A DNA stretch of 33,824 bases from Betaproteobacteria bacterium (GTDB lineage Bacteria > Pseudomonadota > Gammaproteobacteria > Burkholderiales > SG8-39): positions 1 through 33,824 of the forward strand of contig JAOTWE010000006.1 in NCBI GenBank assembly GCA_029863065.1, written 5' to 3'. The notes under the pieces are model-generated. The model was not told the DNA's origin and made no database searches. It worked only from the letters and a program-made list of their open reading frames with translations. Below, one piece after another: positions 10,533 through 20,270 of the stretch (positions within the stretch are counted from its first letter, which is position 1; the number at the start of each line of letters is the position of its first letter). The position numbers and the translations under genes were made by a program.

Positions 10533-12889
10533 AGTCCCTCGACCGCAAGCTGCTGCGCGACGTCTGGTTGCTCAAGACCCAGGTAGTGTCGATCGCGCTC
10601 GTCATCGCCTGCGGTATCGGCGGCTTCATCGGCTCACTGTCGACGCACAGCTCGCTGCTGTGGTCGCGCCAGCACTATTACGACACAGCGCGCTTCGCGC
10701 ACGTGTTCGCCACCGCCAAGCGCGCGCCGGCGTCGCTCGCAACGAAGCTGCGCGGGATCCCCGGCGTGGCGGAGGCCGAGACGCGCGTGGTGCGCGACGC
10801 GCAGCTCTCGCTGCCCGGCGTGGTGCCGCCGATGATCGCGCGCCTCATCGGCCTGGACTTTGCCCATCCGCCGGGCATGAACCGCCTGACGCTGAAGGGC
10901 GGGCGCTGGCCCGCGCCGGGCGCGAAGGGCGAAGTGGCGGTGAACCAGCGCTTCCTCGTGGCGCGCGGACTCAAGCTCGGCCAGACGATGACCGTGCTCC
11001 TCAACGGCAAGCTCGAGCGCCTCACGCTGGTCGGCACCGCGCTGAGTCCCGAGTACATCTACGCCACGCGCGGCGGCGGCATGCCCGACGACGAGTGGTT
11101 CGCGGTGCTGTGGATCGACGAGCGGTCGCTGGCCGCCGCATTCAACATGGAGGGCGCCTTCAACTCGGTACTGCTGCGGTTGCAGCACGGAACCTCGAGC
11201 GGGGTTGCGGTGGAAGCGCTCGATCACCTGCTCGAGCCCTACGGCGGGTTCGGCGCCGTCGGCCGCGAGGACCAGGTCTCCGACAAGATCCTCACGCAGG
11301 AGATCAACGAGCAGAAGATCTTCGGCACGGTGCTGCCGGCGGTGTTCCTGCTCGTCGCGGCCTTCATCCTCAACGTCGTGCTGCACCGGCAGGTGAACGC
11401 GCAGCGCGGCGAGATCGCCGCGCTGAAGGCGCTCGGCTACCCCGACCGCGACATCGCCGTGCACTATCTCAAGTTCGCCTCGGTGATCGTGCTGCTCGGC
11501 GTGGCGCTCGGCGTGTGGCTCGGTCACTGGCTGGGCAGCGCGATGACCGGGCTGTATACCGACTTCTTTCATTTCCCGGAGTTCCACTACCGGATGGAAC
11601 CGTGGCTCGTGCTCGCGGGCGCCGGCGCCACGCTGGCCGCCGCGTTCGGCGGGGCGCTCGCCGCGATCCACGGCGTGGTGCGCCTGCGCGCGGCGGAGGC
11701 CCTGCGTCCGCCAGCGCCGGCGGAGTTCCGGCCGCTGCTGGTCGAGCGCTTGGGCTACGGGCAGCTCCTCACGCCCTCGCAGCGCATGATCATGCGCAAC
11801 CTCGAGCGCAAGCCCTTGCGCGCGCTCATCACCGTGGCCGGCATCGCGGCTTCCGTGGCGATCCTCATCTCCGGCATCTTCTGGGGCGACGCCATCGAGT
11901 GGTTCATGGACGTGCAGTTCAACCGGGTGCAGCGCGCGCAGGTGAGCGTGGGCTTCGCCGAGGCGGTGCCGCGCGCGGCGCGCTGGGAGCTCGAGCGCCT
12001 GCCGGGGGTGAAACAGGTCGAGGTACAGCGCGCCATTCCCGTGCGCCTGCGCGCCGGCCATCGCAGCTACCGCACGGCCATCACGGGACTGGCCGACGAT
12101 GCGCAGCTGCAACGCATCCTCGACGCCGACCTGCACGCCGCGAAGCTCGTGCCGGGCGCGGTACTCCTCACCACGCGTCTGGCCGAGCGCCTGGCGGTCC
12201 GGCCCGGCGACACGATCCAGGCCGAGCTGCTGGAAGGCGAGCGCATCAAGGCCGGCTTGCGCGTTGGCGGCAGCGTGGACGAGATGGCGGGCATGAACGC
12301 CTGGATGCGCCTGGAAGACCTGAACCACCTGGCGCGCGAGGCAGACCTCGTCTCCGGCGCGGGCCTGCTGGTGGACCGCGACGGGGAGCGCGCGCTCCTC
12401 GAGCGGCTCAAGCAGATCCCGGCGGCGGCGGTGGTCATCGTCACCCGCACGCTGGTGGACACCTTCCGCGAGACGAGCGCGAAGAACGTGCTGTTCTTCA
12501 CCACGATCCTCACTGTCTTCGCCGCCACCATCGCGGTAGGGGTGGTGTACAACAACGCGCGCATCCAGCTCGCCGAGCGCGCCTGGGAGCTCGCCAGCCT
12601 GCGCGTACTCGGCTTCACGCGCGGCGAGGTGTCGGTGCTGCTGCTCGGCGAGCTCGGGCTGGAGATCGCCGCCGCGATCCCGCTCGGCTTCGTCGCCGGC
12701 TTCTGGCTGGCGGCGCTGCTCCTGTGGTTCATGCCGCACGACGTCATCTCCTTTCCGCTGGTCATCTATCCCGGCACCTACCTGTTCGCGGGCGCCGTTG
12801 TGGCCGCCGCCGGCGTGGCGAGCGCGCTCATCGTGCGCAATCGGATCGATAATCTGGACCTCGTCGGAGTGCTGAAGACACGCGAATGA
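10529..12889 (+). CDS. ABC transporter permease with two FtsX-like domains
   Basis: 786-residue inner-membrane permease. A first helix (about residues 18-38) is followed by a large periplasmic domain and an FtsX-type membrane domain of three helices (about 270-395). A second copy follows: helix about 437-460, a second periplasmic domain, then three C-terminal helices (about 655-780). The duplicated architecture matches permeases of the LolC/DevC-like and macrolide-export type families in which one chain carries both halves. The GTG at 10529 overlaps the ATPase stop by four bases, and the last codons overlap the next gene (ATGA). Partner of the preceding ATPase and following fusion protein. 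Substrate cannot be inferred; context would allow a cell-envelope compound. Confidence 0.9.
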   Translation: MKSLDRKLLRDVWLLKTQVVSIALVIACGIGGFIGSLSTHSSLLWSRQHYYDTARFAHVFATAKRAPASLATKLRGIPGVAEAETRVVRDAQLSLPGVVPPMIARLIGLDFAHPPGMNRLTLKGGRWPAPGAKGEVAVNQRFLVARGLKLGQTMTVLLNGKLERLTLVGTALSPEYIYATRGGGMPDDEWFAVLWIDERSLAAAFNMEGAFNSVLLRLQHGTSSGVAVEALDHLLEPYGGFGAVGREDQVSDKILTQEINEQKIFGTVLPAVFLLVAAFILNVVLHRQVNAQRGEIAALKALGYPDRDIAVHYLKFASVIVLLGVALGVWLGHWLGSAMTGLYTDFFHFPEFHYRMEPWLVLAGAGATLAAAFGGALAAIHGVVRLRAAEALRPPAPAEFRPLLVERLGYGQLLTPSQRMIMRNLERKPLRALITVAGIAASVAILISGIFWGDAIEWFMDVQFNRVQRAQVSVGFAEAVPRAARWELERLPGVKQVEVQRAIPVRLRAGHRSYRTAITGLADDAQLQRILDADLHAAKLVPGAVLLTTRLAERLAVRPGDTIQAELLEGERIKAGLRVGGSVDEMAGMNAWMRLEDLNHLAREADLVSGAGLLVDRDGERALLERLKQIPAAAVVIVTRTLVDTFRETSAKNVLFFTTILTVFAATIAVGVVYNNARIQLAERAWELASLRVLGFTRGEVSVLLLGELGLEIAAAIPLGFVAGFWLAALLLWFMPHDVISFPLVIYPGTYLFAGAVVAAAGVASALIVRNRIDNLDLVGVLKTRE

Positions 12890-14082
12890 AGACACGCAAC
12901 CAGATCCTGCTGAGCGTCGCCGTGCTGGCGGTGGCCGCGCTCGTCGCCTGGGCGCTGCGGCCGCAGCCGATCGCGGTGGAGACCGCCGCGGTCGCGCGCG
13001 GGCCCTTCGAGCAGACCATCGTCGACGACGGCAAGACGCGCGTGCGCGAGCGCTACGTGATCGCGGCGCCGCTCGCCGGGCGCGTGGCGCGCATCCGGCT
13101 CGAGCCCGGCGATCCTGTGCGTCTGGATCAGGTGGTGGCGCTGCTCGCGCCGACTGCGCCCGCCTTCCTCGATGCGCGCACCGCGCGCGAGCTGCAGGAG
13201 CGCATCGGCGCCGCGCAGGCGCAGGTGGCGCGCGCCCGTGCCGAGACGCTGAAGGTGCTGGCGCAGCGCGACCAGGCGCGCGCCGACCTCGAGCGCCAGG
13301 CGACGCTCGCCGCCGGCGGCTTCGTGTCCCCGACCGCACGCGAGCAGGCGGCGCTCGCACTGCGCACCGCGGAGCGCTCGGTGGATGCGGCGCGCTTCGC
13401 CGAGGACGCGGCCGGCCACGACCTGGCGCAGGCACGCGCGGCGCTCACGCGCTACAAGAGCGGCGACCCGACGGCGAAATGGGAAGTGACCTCGCCGGTG
13501 AACGGCTCCGTGCTGAAGGTAGTGCAGAAGAGCGAGAGCCCGGTGGCGCTCGGCGCGCCGCTGCTCGAAGTCGCCGACGCGCGCAGCCTCGAGGCGGTGG
13601 TGGACGTGCTGTCGCAGGACGCCGTCGCCATCCGCCCCGGCATGGCGGCACGCGTCGAGCTCGGCCAGGGCGTGGCGCCGCTGCCCGCGCTGGTGCGCCT
13701 GGTGGAGCCCGCGGCCTTCACCAAGGTGTCGGCGCTCGGCGTCGAGGAGCAGCGCGTCAACGTGATCCTCGACTTCGCCGGGCCGCTCGACCAGGTGTGG
13801 ACGATCGGCGACGCCTTCCGCGTCGAAGCGCATATCGTCACGTACCGCATCGAGGACGCGGTCAAGGTGCCGGTGGGGGCGCTGTTCCCCGAGGGCGACG
13901 GCTGGGCGGTGTTCGTAGTGCAGGACGACACCGCCGCGAAGCGCGCCGTCAAGGTGCCGCGCAGGAACGGCGTCGAGGCGATGGTCGAGGACGGGCTGAA
14001 ACCGGGCGAGCGCGTGATCGTCTATCCCTCCGATGCCCTGCGCGACGGCTCGACGATCGAAATCCCGGATGCACGACGGTGA
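12886..14082 (+). CDS. Membrane fusion protein (HlyD/MacA-like periplasmic adaptor)
   Basis: 398-residue adaptor of a tripartite efflux system. An N-terminal membrane anchor (about 6-24, LLSVAVLAVAALVAWAL) has no lipobox Cys. A biotinyl/lipoyl-like half domain (VIAAPLAGRVARIRLEPGD) comes next, then an Ala/Arg/Glu-rich alpha-helical hairpin (about 100-190), the second lipoyl half (VTSPVNGSVLKVVQKSES), a beta-barrel domain, and a C-terminal domain ending in GLKPGERVIVYPSDALRDG. The ATG at 12886 overlaps the permease stop. The adaptor implies that the ABC system works with an outer-membrane channel; no TolC-type gene is in the window. Confidence 0.92.
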   Translation: MKTRNQILLSVAVLAVAALVAWALRPQPIAVETAAVARGPFEQTIVDDGKTRVRERYVIAAPLAGRVARIRLEPGDPVRLDQVVALLAPTAPAFLDARTARELQERIGAAQAQVARARAETLKVLAQRDQARADLERQATLAAGGFVSPTAREQAALALRTAERSVDAARFAEDAAGHDLAQARAALTRYKSGDPTAKWEVTSPVNGSVLKVVQKSESPVALGAPLLEVADARSLEAVVDVLSQDAVAIRPGMAARVELGQGVAPLPALVRLVEPAAFTKVSALGVEEQRVNVILDFAGPLDQVWTIGDAFRVEAHIVTYRIEDAVKVPVGALFPEGDGWAVFVVQDDTAAKRAVKVPRRNGVEAMVEDGLKPGERVIVYPSDALRDGSTIEIPDARR

Positions 14083-14774
14083 GGGGCGATCTTGACGGGC
14101 TCGCAGCGGTGATCTTCGACCTGGACGGCGTGGTGACCCGCACCGCGCGCGTGCACGCGCGCGCCTGGAAGGAAACCTTCGATCCGCTGCTGGCGCCCGC
14201 AGGCCAAGCGCCGTTCGACCCGGCGGCGGACTATCTGCGCCATGTCGACGGCAAGCCGCGCGAGGACGGCGTGCGCAGCTTCCTCGCTGCGCGCGGCATC
14301 GCCGCGACCGAGGACGAGATACGCACCCTCGCGGCGCGCAAGGACGCGCTGTTTCACGAGCGACTCAAGGACGGCGTCGAAGTCTTCGCAACCTCGCTCG
14401 CGCTGATCAGGGATCTGCGCCGGCGCGGCGTACGCACCGCGGTAGTGTCGGCAAGCAGGAATTGCATCGAGGTGCTGCGTGCCGCCGGTGCGCTCGAGTT
14501 GTTCGACGCCCGCGTGGACGGCAACGACGCCGCGCGGCTCGGCCTCGCCGGCAAGCCGGCGCCGGACACGTTCCTGCACGCGGCGCGCCTGCTCGGCGTC
14601 GTGCCCGCGCGCGCCGCGGTCGTCGAGGACGCGCTCGCCGGGGTCGAGGCCGGGCGTGCGGGCGGCTTCGCCGAGGTGATCGGCGTCGACCGCGCCGGGC
14701 AGGCGGCGGCGCTGCGCGAGCACGGCGCGACGCGCGTGGTGCGCGATCTGGGCGAGCTGGAGCTCGCCGCGTGA
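14079..14774 (+). CDS. HAD-superfamily beta-phosphoglucomutase-like enzyme
   Basis: 231-residue HAD protein. The nucleophile motif DLDGVVT lies at 14-20 (Asp 14 nucleophile, Asp 16 acid/base), followed by the helical cap domain with HARAWKETFD, which resembles the substrate-binding cap of beta-phosphoglucomutases. Motif II is VVSASRN, motif III Lys is in GKPAPDTFL, and motif IV is VVEDALAGVEAG. Predicted reaction: beta-glucose 1-phosphate to glucose 6-phosphate. The GTG at 14079 overlaps the fusion-protein stop (GTGA) and its stop overlaps otsB. Adjacency to a GH65 phosphorylase, whose product is beta-glucose 1-phosphate, strongly supports the mutase assignment over a plain phosphatase. A beta-PGM/GH65 pair also occurs in mycobacteria (Rv3400/Rv3401, from memory). 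Confidence 0.88.
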   Translation: MRGDLDGLAAVIFDLDGVVTRTARVHARAWKETFDPLLAPAGQAPFDPAADYLRHVDGKPREDGVRSFLAARGIAATEDEIRTLAARKDALFHERLKDGVEVFATSLALIRDLRRRGVRTAVVSASRNCIEVLRAAGALELFDARVDGNDAARLGLAGKPAPDTFLHAARLLGVVPARAAVVEDALAGVEAGRAGGFAEVIGVDRAGQAAALREHGATRVVRDLGELELAA

Positions 14775-15523
14775 ACCGGGCGACGCCGGAGGCGATCCGC
14801 GCCGCGGCCGGCGGCCGCCGGCTCGCCTTCTTCCTCGACTACGACGGCACGCTGACGCCGATCGTCGAGCGCCCCGAGGACGCCGTGCTCGACGCGGCGA
14901 CCCGCGAGGCGCTGCGCAAGCTCGCCGAGCATCACCCGGTGGCCGTGGTCAGCGGGCGCGACCTCGACGACGTGCGCGCGCGCGTCGGCATCGAGGGCCT
15001 CCAATACGCGGGCTGCCACGGCTTCGAGATCGCCGGCCCGCGCGGCAACCGCGTGCACGGCGCCGCGGCCGCCGCCGCGCCACAGCTCGCCGCTGCCGCC
15101 GACCAGGTCGCGCGCGACACCCGGGGGCTGCCGGGCGTGCAGCTCGAGCGCAAGCGCTTCACGCTCGCGGTGCACTACCGGCGCGCGCGCGAGTCCGACG
15201 TGCGCGCCGTTCGCGAGGCCGTCGAGCGCGCGCAGGCGCGCCATCCGGCGCTGCGCGTGACCGCCGGCAAGAAGGTGTTCGAACTGCAGCCGGACGTCGA
15301 CTGGGACAAGGGGCGCGCGGTGCTCTGGCTGATCGACACGCTGAATCTCGAGGACGCGCTGCCGGTGTACGTCGGCGACGACGTCACTGACGAGGACGCG
15401 TTCCGCGCGCTCGCCGGGCGCGGCCTCGGCATCGCCGTGCAGGAGAAGCCGCAGCCGACCGCGGCGCAGTACGCGCTGCGCGACCCCGGGGAGGTGCGGA
15501 CGCTGCTGGCGGGTCTGGCGTGA
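14771..15523 (+). CDS. otsB: Trehalose-6-phosphate phosphatase
   Basis: 250-residue HAD-superfamily phosphatase that releases trehalose from trehalose 6-phosphate. Motif I is [11 protein letters not shown] (DYDGT at 23-27); motif II is [10 protein letters not shown]; the cap region contains CHGFEI, matching the YAGxHGxEI block of OtsB; Lys is in [10 protein letters not shown]; motif IV is [10 protein letters not shown] at about 202-211. The GTG at 14771 overlaps the upstream stop by four bases. No trehalose-6-phosphate synthase (OtsA) lies in the window, so either it is elsewhere or the enzyme serves salvage. It sits between the mutase and the GH65 enzyme in one coupled operon. Confidence 0.94.
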   Translation: MNRATPEAIRAAAGGRRLAFFLDYDGTLTPIVERPEDAVLDAATREALRKLAEHHPVAVVSGRDLDDVRARVGIEGLQYAGCHGFEIAGPRGNRVHGAAAAAAPQLAAAADQVARDTRGLPGVQLERKRFTLAVHYRRARESDVRAVREAVERAQARHPALRVTAGKKVFELQPDVDWDKGRAVLWLIDTLNLEDALPVYVGDDVTDEDAFRALAGRGLGIAVQEKPQPTAAQYALRDPGEVRTLLAGLA

Positions 15524-17901
15524 GCTGGACGCTCGACTACCGCGAGTTCAAGCCCGCAGAAGAGCGCCTGCGCGAGGCACTGTGCACGCTCGGCAACGGC
15601 TACTTCGCCACCCGCGGCGCGGCGCCGGAGGCGGCGGCCGGCGAGTCCCACTACCCGGGCACCTACCTCGCGGGCGGCTACGACCGGCAGGCGACCGAAA
15701 TCGCTGGGCGCCGCGTGGAGAACGAGGACCTCGTCAACCTGCCAAACTGGCTGGCGCTGGCGCTGCGCGTCGAGGGCGCCAACTGGTTCGACCTCAAGGC
15801 GGTCGAGATCCTGGAATACCGCCAAGTGCTAGACATTGCGAGCGGGCTGCTGATGCGCACCGTAACGTTCCGCGACGCCTTGGCCCGGCGCACGCGGCTC
15901 GAGCAGCGGCGGCTCGTGCACATGAGCGAGCCGCACCTCGCCGCGCTGGAAACGGTTCTGACCGCGGAGAACTGGAGCGGGGCGCTCGAGGTGCGCAGCG
16001 CGCTGGACGGCCGCGTGGAGAACGCCGGCGTGGCGCGCTACCGCGATCTCGCACGGCGGCACCTCGAGCCTCTCGAGGCGCGTGCCGTGGGCGACGACAC
16101 GGTCTACCTGAAGGTGCGCACGCTGCAGTCGCGGCTGGAAATCGCGCTTGCCGCGCGCACCCGGCTCGAGGCGCCCCGGGAGGGCAGGTCGCGATATACC
16201 GGCGAGGCCGACCGCGCCGCACGGAGCTTCCATGTCGAGATGGCGCAGGGCGAGCAGCTGCGCATCGAAAAGGTGGTGGCGCTGTACACCTCGCGCGATC
16301 ACGCCATTGCGGAATGCGGCGAGGCGGCGTGCGCGGCAGCGGCGCGCGCGCCGGATTTCGCCGCGCTGGCGGCGAGCCACACGCGCACTTGGCGCCACCT
16401 GTGGGAGCGCTTCGACATCGCCCTGGAATGCGGCGACGAGCGCACGCAACTCATCCTGCGGCTGCATGTCTTTCACCTCCTGCAGACGGCCTCGCCCAAC
16501 ACCATCGCGCTCGACGCCGGCGTGCCGGCGCGCGGCCTGCACGGCGAAGCGTACCGCGGTCACGTCTTCTGGGACGAGCTGTTCATCTTCCCGCTCCTGA
16601 ACCTGCGCCTGCCCGAGATCACGCGCGCGCTGCTGCTTTACCGCTATCGCCGACTCGGCGAGGCACGCGAGAACGCGCGCACCGCCGGCTATCGCGGCGC
16701 CATGTACCCGTGGCAGAGCGGCTCGAGCGGGCGCGAGGTGAGCCAGGTGCTGCACCTCAACCCGCGCTCGGGGCGCTGGACCCCGGACCACACCTACCTG
16801 CAGCGTCACGTCAATGCCGCTATCGCCTACAACATCTGGCAGTACTGGCAGGTCACTCGCGACCACGAGTTCCTGTCGCACTACGGCGCCGAGATGTTTC
16901 TCGAGATCGCGCGCTTCTGGGGCAGTTTCGCCACGTTCAACGAGACGCAAAAACGTTACGAGATCCTCGGCGTCGTCGGCCCGGACGAGTTCCACACCGC
17001 CGACGCCGAGACCGGCCGCCCGGGGCTGGACAACCACGCCTACACCAGCGTCATGGCCGCCTGGGTGCTGGCGCGCGCCTTCGACGTGCTGGCGGCGCTG
17101 CCCGAAGAACGCCGGCGCGAGCTGCGCGAGACGCTCGCGCTCGGTGACGAGGAGCTCGCACGCTGGAATGAGGCGAGCCGCCGCATGCGGGTGGCGTTCC
17201 ACGACGAAGGCCTGATCAGCCAGTTCGAAGGCTACGAGAAGCTCGACGAGCTCGACTGGGCAGGCTACCGCGAGCGCTACCGCGACCTGCAGCGGCTCGA
17301 TCGCATCCTCGAGGCCGAGGGCGACGACATCAACCGCTACAAGGTATCCAAGCAGGCCGACGTGCTGATGCTGTTCTACCTTTTTTCCGCCGAGGAGCTG
17401 GAGGAACTCTTTGCGCGGCTCGGCTATGCGTTTCCGGCCGACACCATCCCGCGCAACGTCGCCTACTATGCCGCGCGCACCACTCATGGCTCCACGCTTT
17501 CGCGCGTCGTCAACTCTTGGGTGCTCGCGCGCTCCGACCGCGCCGGGTCCTGGCGCTTCTTCCAGGAAGCGCTGGAGAGCGACGTCGGCGACATCCAGGG
17601 CGGCACCACGGCGGAAGGCATCCACCTCGGCGCCGTGGCGGGCAGCGTGGACCTGGTGCAGCGCACCTATACCGGCATCGAGACGCGCAGCGACGTGCTC
17701 TGGCTCAACCCGCGGCTGCCGAAGGAGCTGGACTGCCTGCGCCTCGCGGTGCGCTATCGCGGCCTCACCCTCGACCTGGAGGTGCGGCACGACGCGCTCG
17801 CGGTGCACGCGCGCGCCTCCAATGCCGCGCCGATCGCGCTCGGCGTGGTCGACGAAATCCACACGCTTAAGGCCGGCGAGACGCGACGCTTCGCGATCTA
17901 G
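15520..17901 (+). CDS. Glycoside hydrolase family 65 enzyme (probable trehalose/disaccharide phosphorylase)
   Basis: 793 residues, normal for GH65. N-terminal beta-sandwich (about 1-270), a linker, the (alpha/alpha)6 barrel (about 300-680) and a C-terminal sheet. Recognised blocks: [13 protein letters not shown] near 350, [17 protein letters not shown] (about 393-409), [15 protein letters not shown], and [14 protein letters not shown] with the expected general acid Glu 490. HGSTLS at about 655-660 matches the phosphate-binding loop of the phosphorylases, favouring phosphorolysis over hydrolysis. Predicted: an alpha-linked diglucoside such as trehalose plus phosphate gives beta-glucose 1-phosphate plus glucose; maltose or kojibiose are alternatives. 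OtsB upstream argues for trehalose. GTG start at 15520 overlaps otsB (GTGA). Last gene of the operon. Confidence 0.9.
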   Translation: MSWTLDYREFKPAEERLREALCTLGNGYFATRGAAPEAAAGESHYPGTYLAGGYDRQATEIAGRRVENEDLVNLPNWLALALRVEGANWFDLKAVEILEYRQVLDIASGLLMRTVTFRDALARRTRLEQRRLVHMSEPHLAALETVLTAENWSGALEVRSALDGRVENAGVARYRDLARRHLEPLEARAVGDDTVYLKVRTLQSRLEIALAARTRLEAPREGRSRYTGEADRAARSFHVEMAQGEQLRIEKVVALYTSRDHAIAECGEAACAAAARAPDFAALAASHTRTWRHLWERFDIALECGDERTQLILRLHVFHLLQTASPNTIALDAGVPARGLHGEAYRGHVFWDELFIFPLLNLRLPEITRALLLYRYRRLGEARENARTAGYRGAMYPWQSGSSGREVSQVLHLNPRSGRWTPDHTYLQRHVNAAIAYNIWQYWQVTRDHEFLSHYGAEMFLEIARFWGSFATFNETQKRYEILGVVGPDEFHTADAETGRPGLDNHAYTSVMAAWVLARAFDVLAALPEERRRELRETLALGDEELARWNEASRRMRVAFHDEGLISQFEGYEKLDELDWAGYRERYRDLQRLDRILEAEGDDINRYKVSKQADVLMLFYLFSAEELEELFARLGYAFPADTIPRNVAYYAARTTHGSTLSRVVNSWVLARSDRAGSWRFFQEALESDVGDIQGGTTAEGIHLGAVAGSVDLVQRTYTGIETRSDVLWLNPRLPKELDCLRLAVRYRGLTLDLEVRHDALAVHARASNAAPIALGVVDEIHTLKAGETRRFAI

Positions 17902-17930
17902 CGGGCACCGCGACGGCCTGGAGCAGGCGA

Positions 17931-17953
17931 GCGCGGCGGCGGCCGAGCCGCGC
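17931..17953. terminator. GC-rich hairpin after the trehalose operon
   Basis: Perfect 7-bp stem GCGCGGC (17931-17937) with GCCGCGC (17947-17953) and a 9-base loop, 29 bases after the GH65 stop. There is no T-run behind it, so it is at best a weak or factor-assisted terminator. In such GC-rich DNA short hairpins arise by chance. The rest of the 17902-18029 gap holds box B. Confidence 0.3.
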
Positions 17954-17982
17954 AAGGATGCATTGCGCGTCAGCTTACGCGC

Positions 17983-17996
17983 TTGATCGGCGTCAA
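17983..17996. promoter_or_regulatory. FNR/ANR-type box B upstream of the nfeD-slipin operon
   Basis: TTGAT-CGGC-GTCAA, centre 17989.5. CACAAT at 18018-18023 places its last T 33.5 bases downstream, and an ATG lies at 18030, where transcription should begin. No -10-like hexamer exists at the mirror position on the minus side, as expected since no minus gene starts there. Confidence 0.68.
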
Positions 17997-18029
17997 CCTC
18001 GCGGCGCGTGAGCTTGCCACAATATTCGC

Positions 18030-18083
18030 ATGCTGCTCATGCTGGGCATTGAAGCCGGCGGATTGAGCGCCGAGGCGTCGTGA
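18030..18083 (+). CDS. Putative 17-residue leader peptide ORF coupled to nfeD
   Basis: ATG at 18030 to TGA at 18081-18083, encoding [17 protein letters not shown]. The ATG sits at the transcription start predicted from box B and its -10 hexamer, like the leaderless starts of neighbouring box-driven genes. Its stop overlaps the GTG start of nfeD (GTGA), so ribosomes finishing it could re-initiate on nfeD. That would explain how nfeD, which has no clear ribosome site, is translated. It may have no function as a peptide. Alternative: the ATG is coincidental. Confidence 0.4.
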   Translation: MLLMLGIEAGGLSAEAS

Positions 18084-19366
18084 GAGTAGTCGTGCTCGTG
18101 TTCGCCATGCTGCTCGGCGCCCATGCGGCAGGGCAGCCGGCCGCAGCATCGCGCCACGTCGCGGTGCTCACCATCGAGGGCGTCATCGGTCCGGCGAGCG
18201 CCGACTATTTCGAGCGCGGCCTCGCGCGCGCGGCGAGCGAGGGCGCCGCGCTCGTCGTGCTGCGCATGGACACCCCGGGCGGGCTCGATACCTCGATGCG
18301 CCAGATCATCAAGGCGATCCTCGCCTCGCCGGTGCGCGTCGCGGCGTTCGTCGCGCCGCAGGGCGCGCGCGCGGCGAGCGCCGGCACCTACATTCTCTAT
18401 GCGAGCCACATCGCGGCGATGGCTCCCGGCACCAACCTCGGTGCGGCGACGCCGGTGGCGATCGGGCTGCCCGCGCCCGGGGAGAAGGCCGAAAAACCTT
18501 CCCCGATGGAGAGCAAGGCAGTGAACGACGCCGCGGCCTACATCCGCGGGCTGGCGCAGCTGCGCGGCCGCAACGCGGACTGGGCGGAGCGCGCGGTGCG
18601 CGAGGCCGTCAGCCTCCCGGCGGAAGACGCGCTGCGCGAGAACGTCATCGACCTGATGGCCGCCGACGTTCCCGAGCTGCTCGCCCGGCTGGATCTGGCC
18701 GGGACGCGGACCGTCGAGATCGCGCCCGACTGGCGCACGCGCTTCCTGCAGGTGATCACCAACCCGAGCATCGCGCTGATCCTGCTCCTCATCGGCGTCT
18801 ACGGGCTCTATTTCGAGCTCACGAGCCCCGGCTTCGGGGTGCCGGGCGTGCTCGGGGCGATCTGCCTGCTGATCGGCCTGTTCGCCTTCCAGCTGCTTCC
18901 GGTGAACTACGCCGGGCTGGCGCTTATCCTGCTCGGCATCGCGCTGATCGTCGCAGAAGCGCTGCTTCCCGGCTTCGGCATACTCGGCGCGGGTGGCATC
19001 GCGGCGTTCGTCATCGGGGGACTGCTCCTCATGCGCACCGACGTGCCGGGCTTCGGCATTCCGCTGCCCCTGATCCTCGGGCTCGCGTGTTCGAGCGCGT
19101 TCTTCATCCTCATCGTCGCCCGGCTCGCCCTGAAGTCGCGCCGGCGGCCCGTGGTGAGTGGGCGCGAAGCGCTCCTCGGCAGCACCGGCGAAGTGTTCGA
19201 GGCGGCCGCTGACGGCGCCTGGGCGAGGATCCACGGCGAGAGGTGGCGGGTGCGCAGCAGCACGCCGCTGCATGCCGGCCAGGCGGTGCGCGTCACGGGC
19301 ATCAAGGACCTCGAGCTCGAGGTCGTCCCCAAAACAACCGAGAAGGAGACCGGCCATGCTGTTTGA
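18080..19366 (+). CDS. nfeD: NfeD-type membrane serine protease (ClpP-class, long form)
   Basis: 428 residues with the full long-NfeD layout. A signal peptide (about 1-20) is followed by a periplasmic SppA/ClpP-like protease domain (about 25-215). The catalytic Ser lies in [16 protein letters not shown] near residue 97, and the expected partner Lys is in [16 protein letters not shown] near 155. Four to five membrane helices follow (about 230-350), then a soluble C-terminal OB-fold NfeD domain (about 365-425). In archaea and bacteria this protease works with a stomatin-like partner, which here is the next gene. Start: GTG 18080, overlapping the small leader ORF. The gene runs 11 bases into the slipin gene. 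Confidence 0.93.
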   Translation: MRVVVLVFAMLLGAHAAGQPAAASRHVAVLTIEGVIGPASADYFERGLARAASEGAALVVLRMDTPGGLDTSMRQIIKAILASPVRVAAFVAPQGARAASAGTYILYASHIAAMAPGTNLGAATPVAIGLPAPGEKAEKPSPMESKAVNDAAAYIRGLAQLRGRNADWAERAVREAVSLPAEDALRENVIDLMAADVPELLARLDLAGTRTVEIAPDWRTRFLQVITNPSIALILLLIGVYGLYFELTSPGFGVPGVLGAICLLIGLFAFQLLPVNYAGLALILLGIALIVAEALLPGFGILGAGGIAAFVIGGLLLMRTDVPGFGIPLPLILGLACSSAFFILIVARLALKSRRRPVVSGREALLGSTGEVFEAAADGAWARIHGERWRVRSSTPLHAGQAVRVTGIKDLELEVVPKTTEKETGHAV

Positions 19367-20111
19367 CTTCAACCTGGGACTCGGCGGCGCCTTGTTCCTG
19401 CTGCTGCTGCTCGTCATCGCTTCGTTGCGCATCCTGCGCGAGTACCAGCGCGCCGTGGTGTTCGTCCTCGGGCGCTTCTGGAAGGTCAAGGGGCCGGGCC
19501 TCATCATCGTCGTGCCCGGGATCATGCAGATGGTGCGCGTGGATCTGCGCGTGGTCACCATGGACGTGCCGGCGCAGGACGTGATCTCGCGCGACAATGT
19601 CTCGGTGAAGGTCAACGCGGTGGTCTACTTCCGCGTCCTCGACCCGCAGAAGGCCATCATCGAGGTGGCGAACTTCGTCGAGGCCACCAGTCAGCTCGCG
19701 CAGACTACCCTGCGGGCGGTGCTCGGCAAGCACGAGCTCGACGAAATGCTCGCCGAGCGCGAGAGGCTCAACCTCGACGTGCAGAAGATCCTCGACGCTC
19801 AGACCGACGCCTGGGGCATCAAGGTGTCGAACGTCGAGATCAAGCACGTCGACCTCGACGAGTCGATGGTGCGCGCCATCGCGCAGCAGGCCGAGGCCGA
19901 GCGCGCGCGTCGCGCCAAGGTGATCCACGCCGCCGGCGAGCTGGAAGCCTCGCACAAGCTGCTCGAGGCGGCCGGCGTCCTGGCGCAGAAGCCGGAGGCG
20001 ATGCAGCTGCGCTATATGCAGACCCTCACGCAGATCGCCGGCGACAAGAGCTCGACCATCGTCTTCCCGCTGCCGCTCGACATCCTGCAGCTCCTGAGGA
20101 AAGTGGGCTGA
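19356..20111 (+). CDS. Slipin / stomatin-like SPFH-domain protein
   Basis: 251-residue membrane-anchored scaffold. An N-terminal membrane hairpin (about 8-25, [19 protein letters not shown]) leads into the SPFH/band-7 domain ([47 protein letters not shown]), then a charged coiled-coil helix ([23 protein letters not shown]) and a C-terminal oligomerisation region. The sequence is a close match to bacterial slipins. The ATG at 19356 is preceded by AGAAGGAG, a good ribosome site. It overlaps nfeD by 11 bases, the classic nfeD-slipin pair, whose products sit together in the membrane. Confidence 0.95.
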   Translation: MLFDFNLGLGGALFLLLLLVIASLRILREYQRAVVFVLGRFWKVKGPGLIIVVPGIMQMVRVDLRVVTMDVPAQDVISRDNVSVKVNAVVYFRVLDPQKAIIEVANFVEATSQLAQTTLRAVLGKHELDEMLAERERLNLDVQKILDAQTDAWGIKVSNVEIKHVDLDESMVRAIAQQAEAERARRAKVIHAAGELEASHKLLEAAGVLAQKPEAMQLRYMQTLTQIAGDKSSTIVFPLPLDILQLLRKVG

Positions 20112-20134
20112 GACAATGGCAACCCGCTTCTGAC

Positions 20135-20191
20135 GCTTCATCTCCGAAGCGCAGTTGTCGAACATGGTCGCCCAGGGCGCCTACCTGGGCG
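20135..20191. terminator. Two hairpins in the convergent gap between slipin and the FNT gene
   Basis: In the 159-base gap (20112-20270) there are two perfect stems: CGCTTC/GAAGCG (20135-20140 with 20147-20152) and CGCCCAGG/CCTGGGCG (20169-20176 with 20184-20191). The second is 8 bp with a 7-base loop. Neither is followed by a T-run on either strand. Because genes converge here, a bidirectional terminator is plausible but not proven. I see no gene in the gap. Confidence 0.4.
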
Positions 20192-20270
20192 CGAGCGCCG
20201 CCCGCGAGCGCGCCCGCGCCCGGGCCGCGGGAGATCGAAACGCTGCCGGATGCTCGAGCGGGACCTCGTG

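Noticed and set aside
12874-12896. Direct repeat GAAGACACGC at the permease/fusion-protein junction
   Set aside because: It is a short duplication at an overlapping coding junction, explained by both genes encoding Lys-Thr-Arg there; no sign of a mobile element.
10634-13435. Very long open frames on the minus strand opposite the ABC transporter genes (and similar ones opposite GH65 and the Lon-like protease)
   Set aside because: They are Arg/Ala/Gly-rich antisense shadows caused by high G+C; the plus-strand frames carry clear family motifs.
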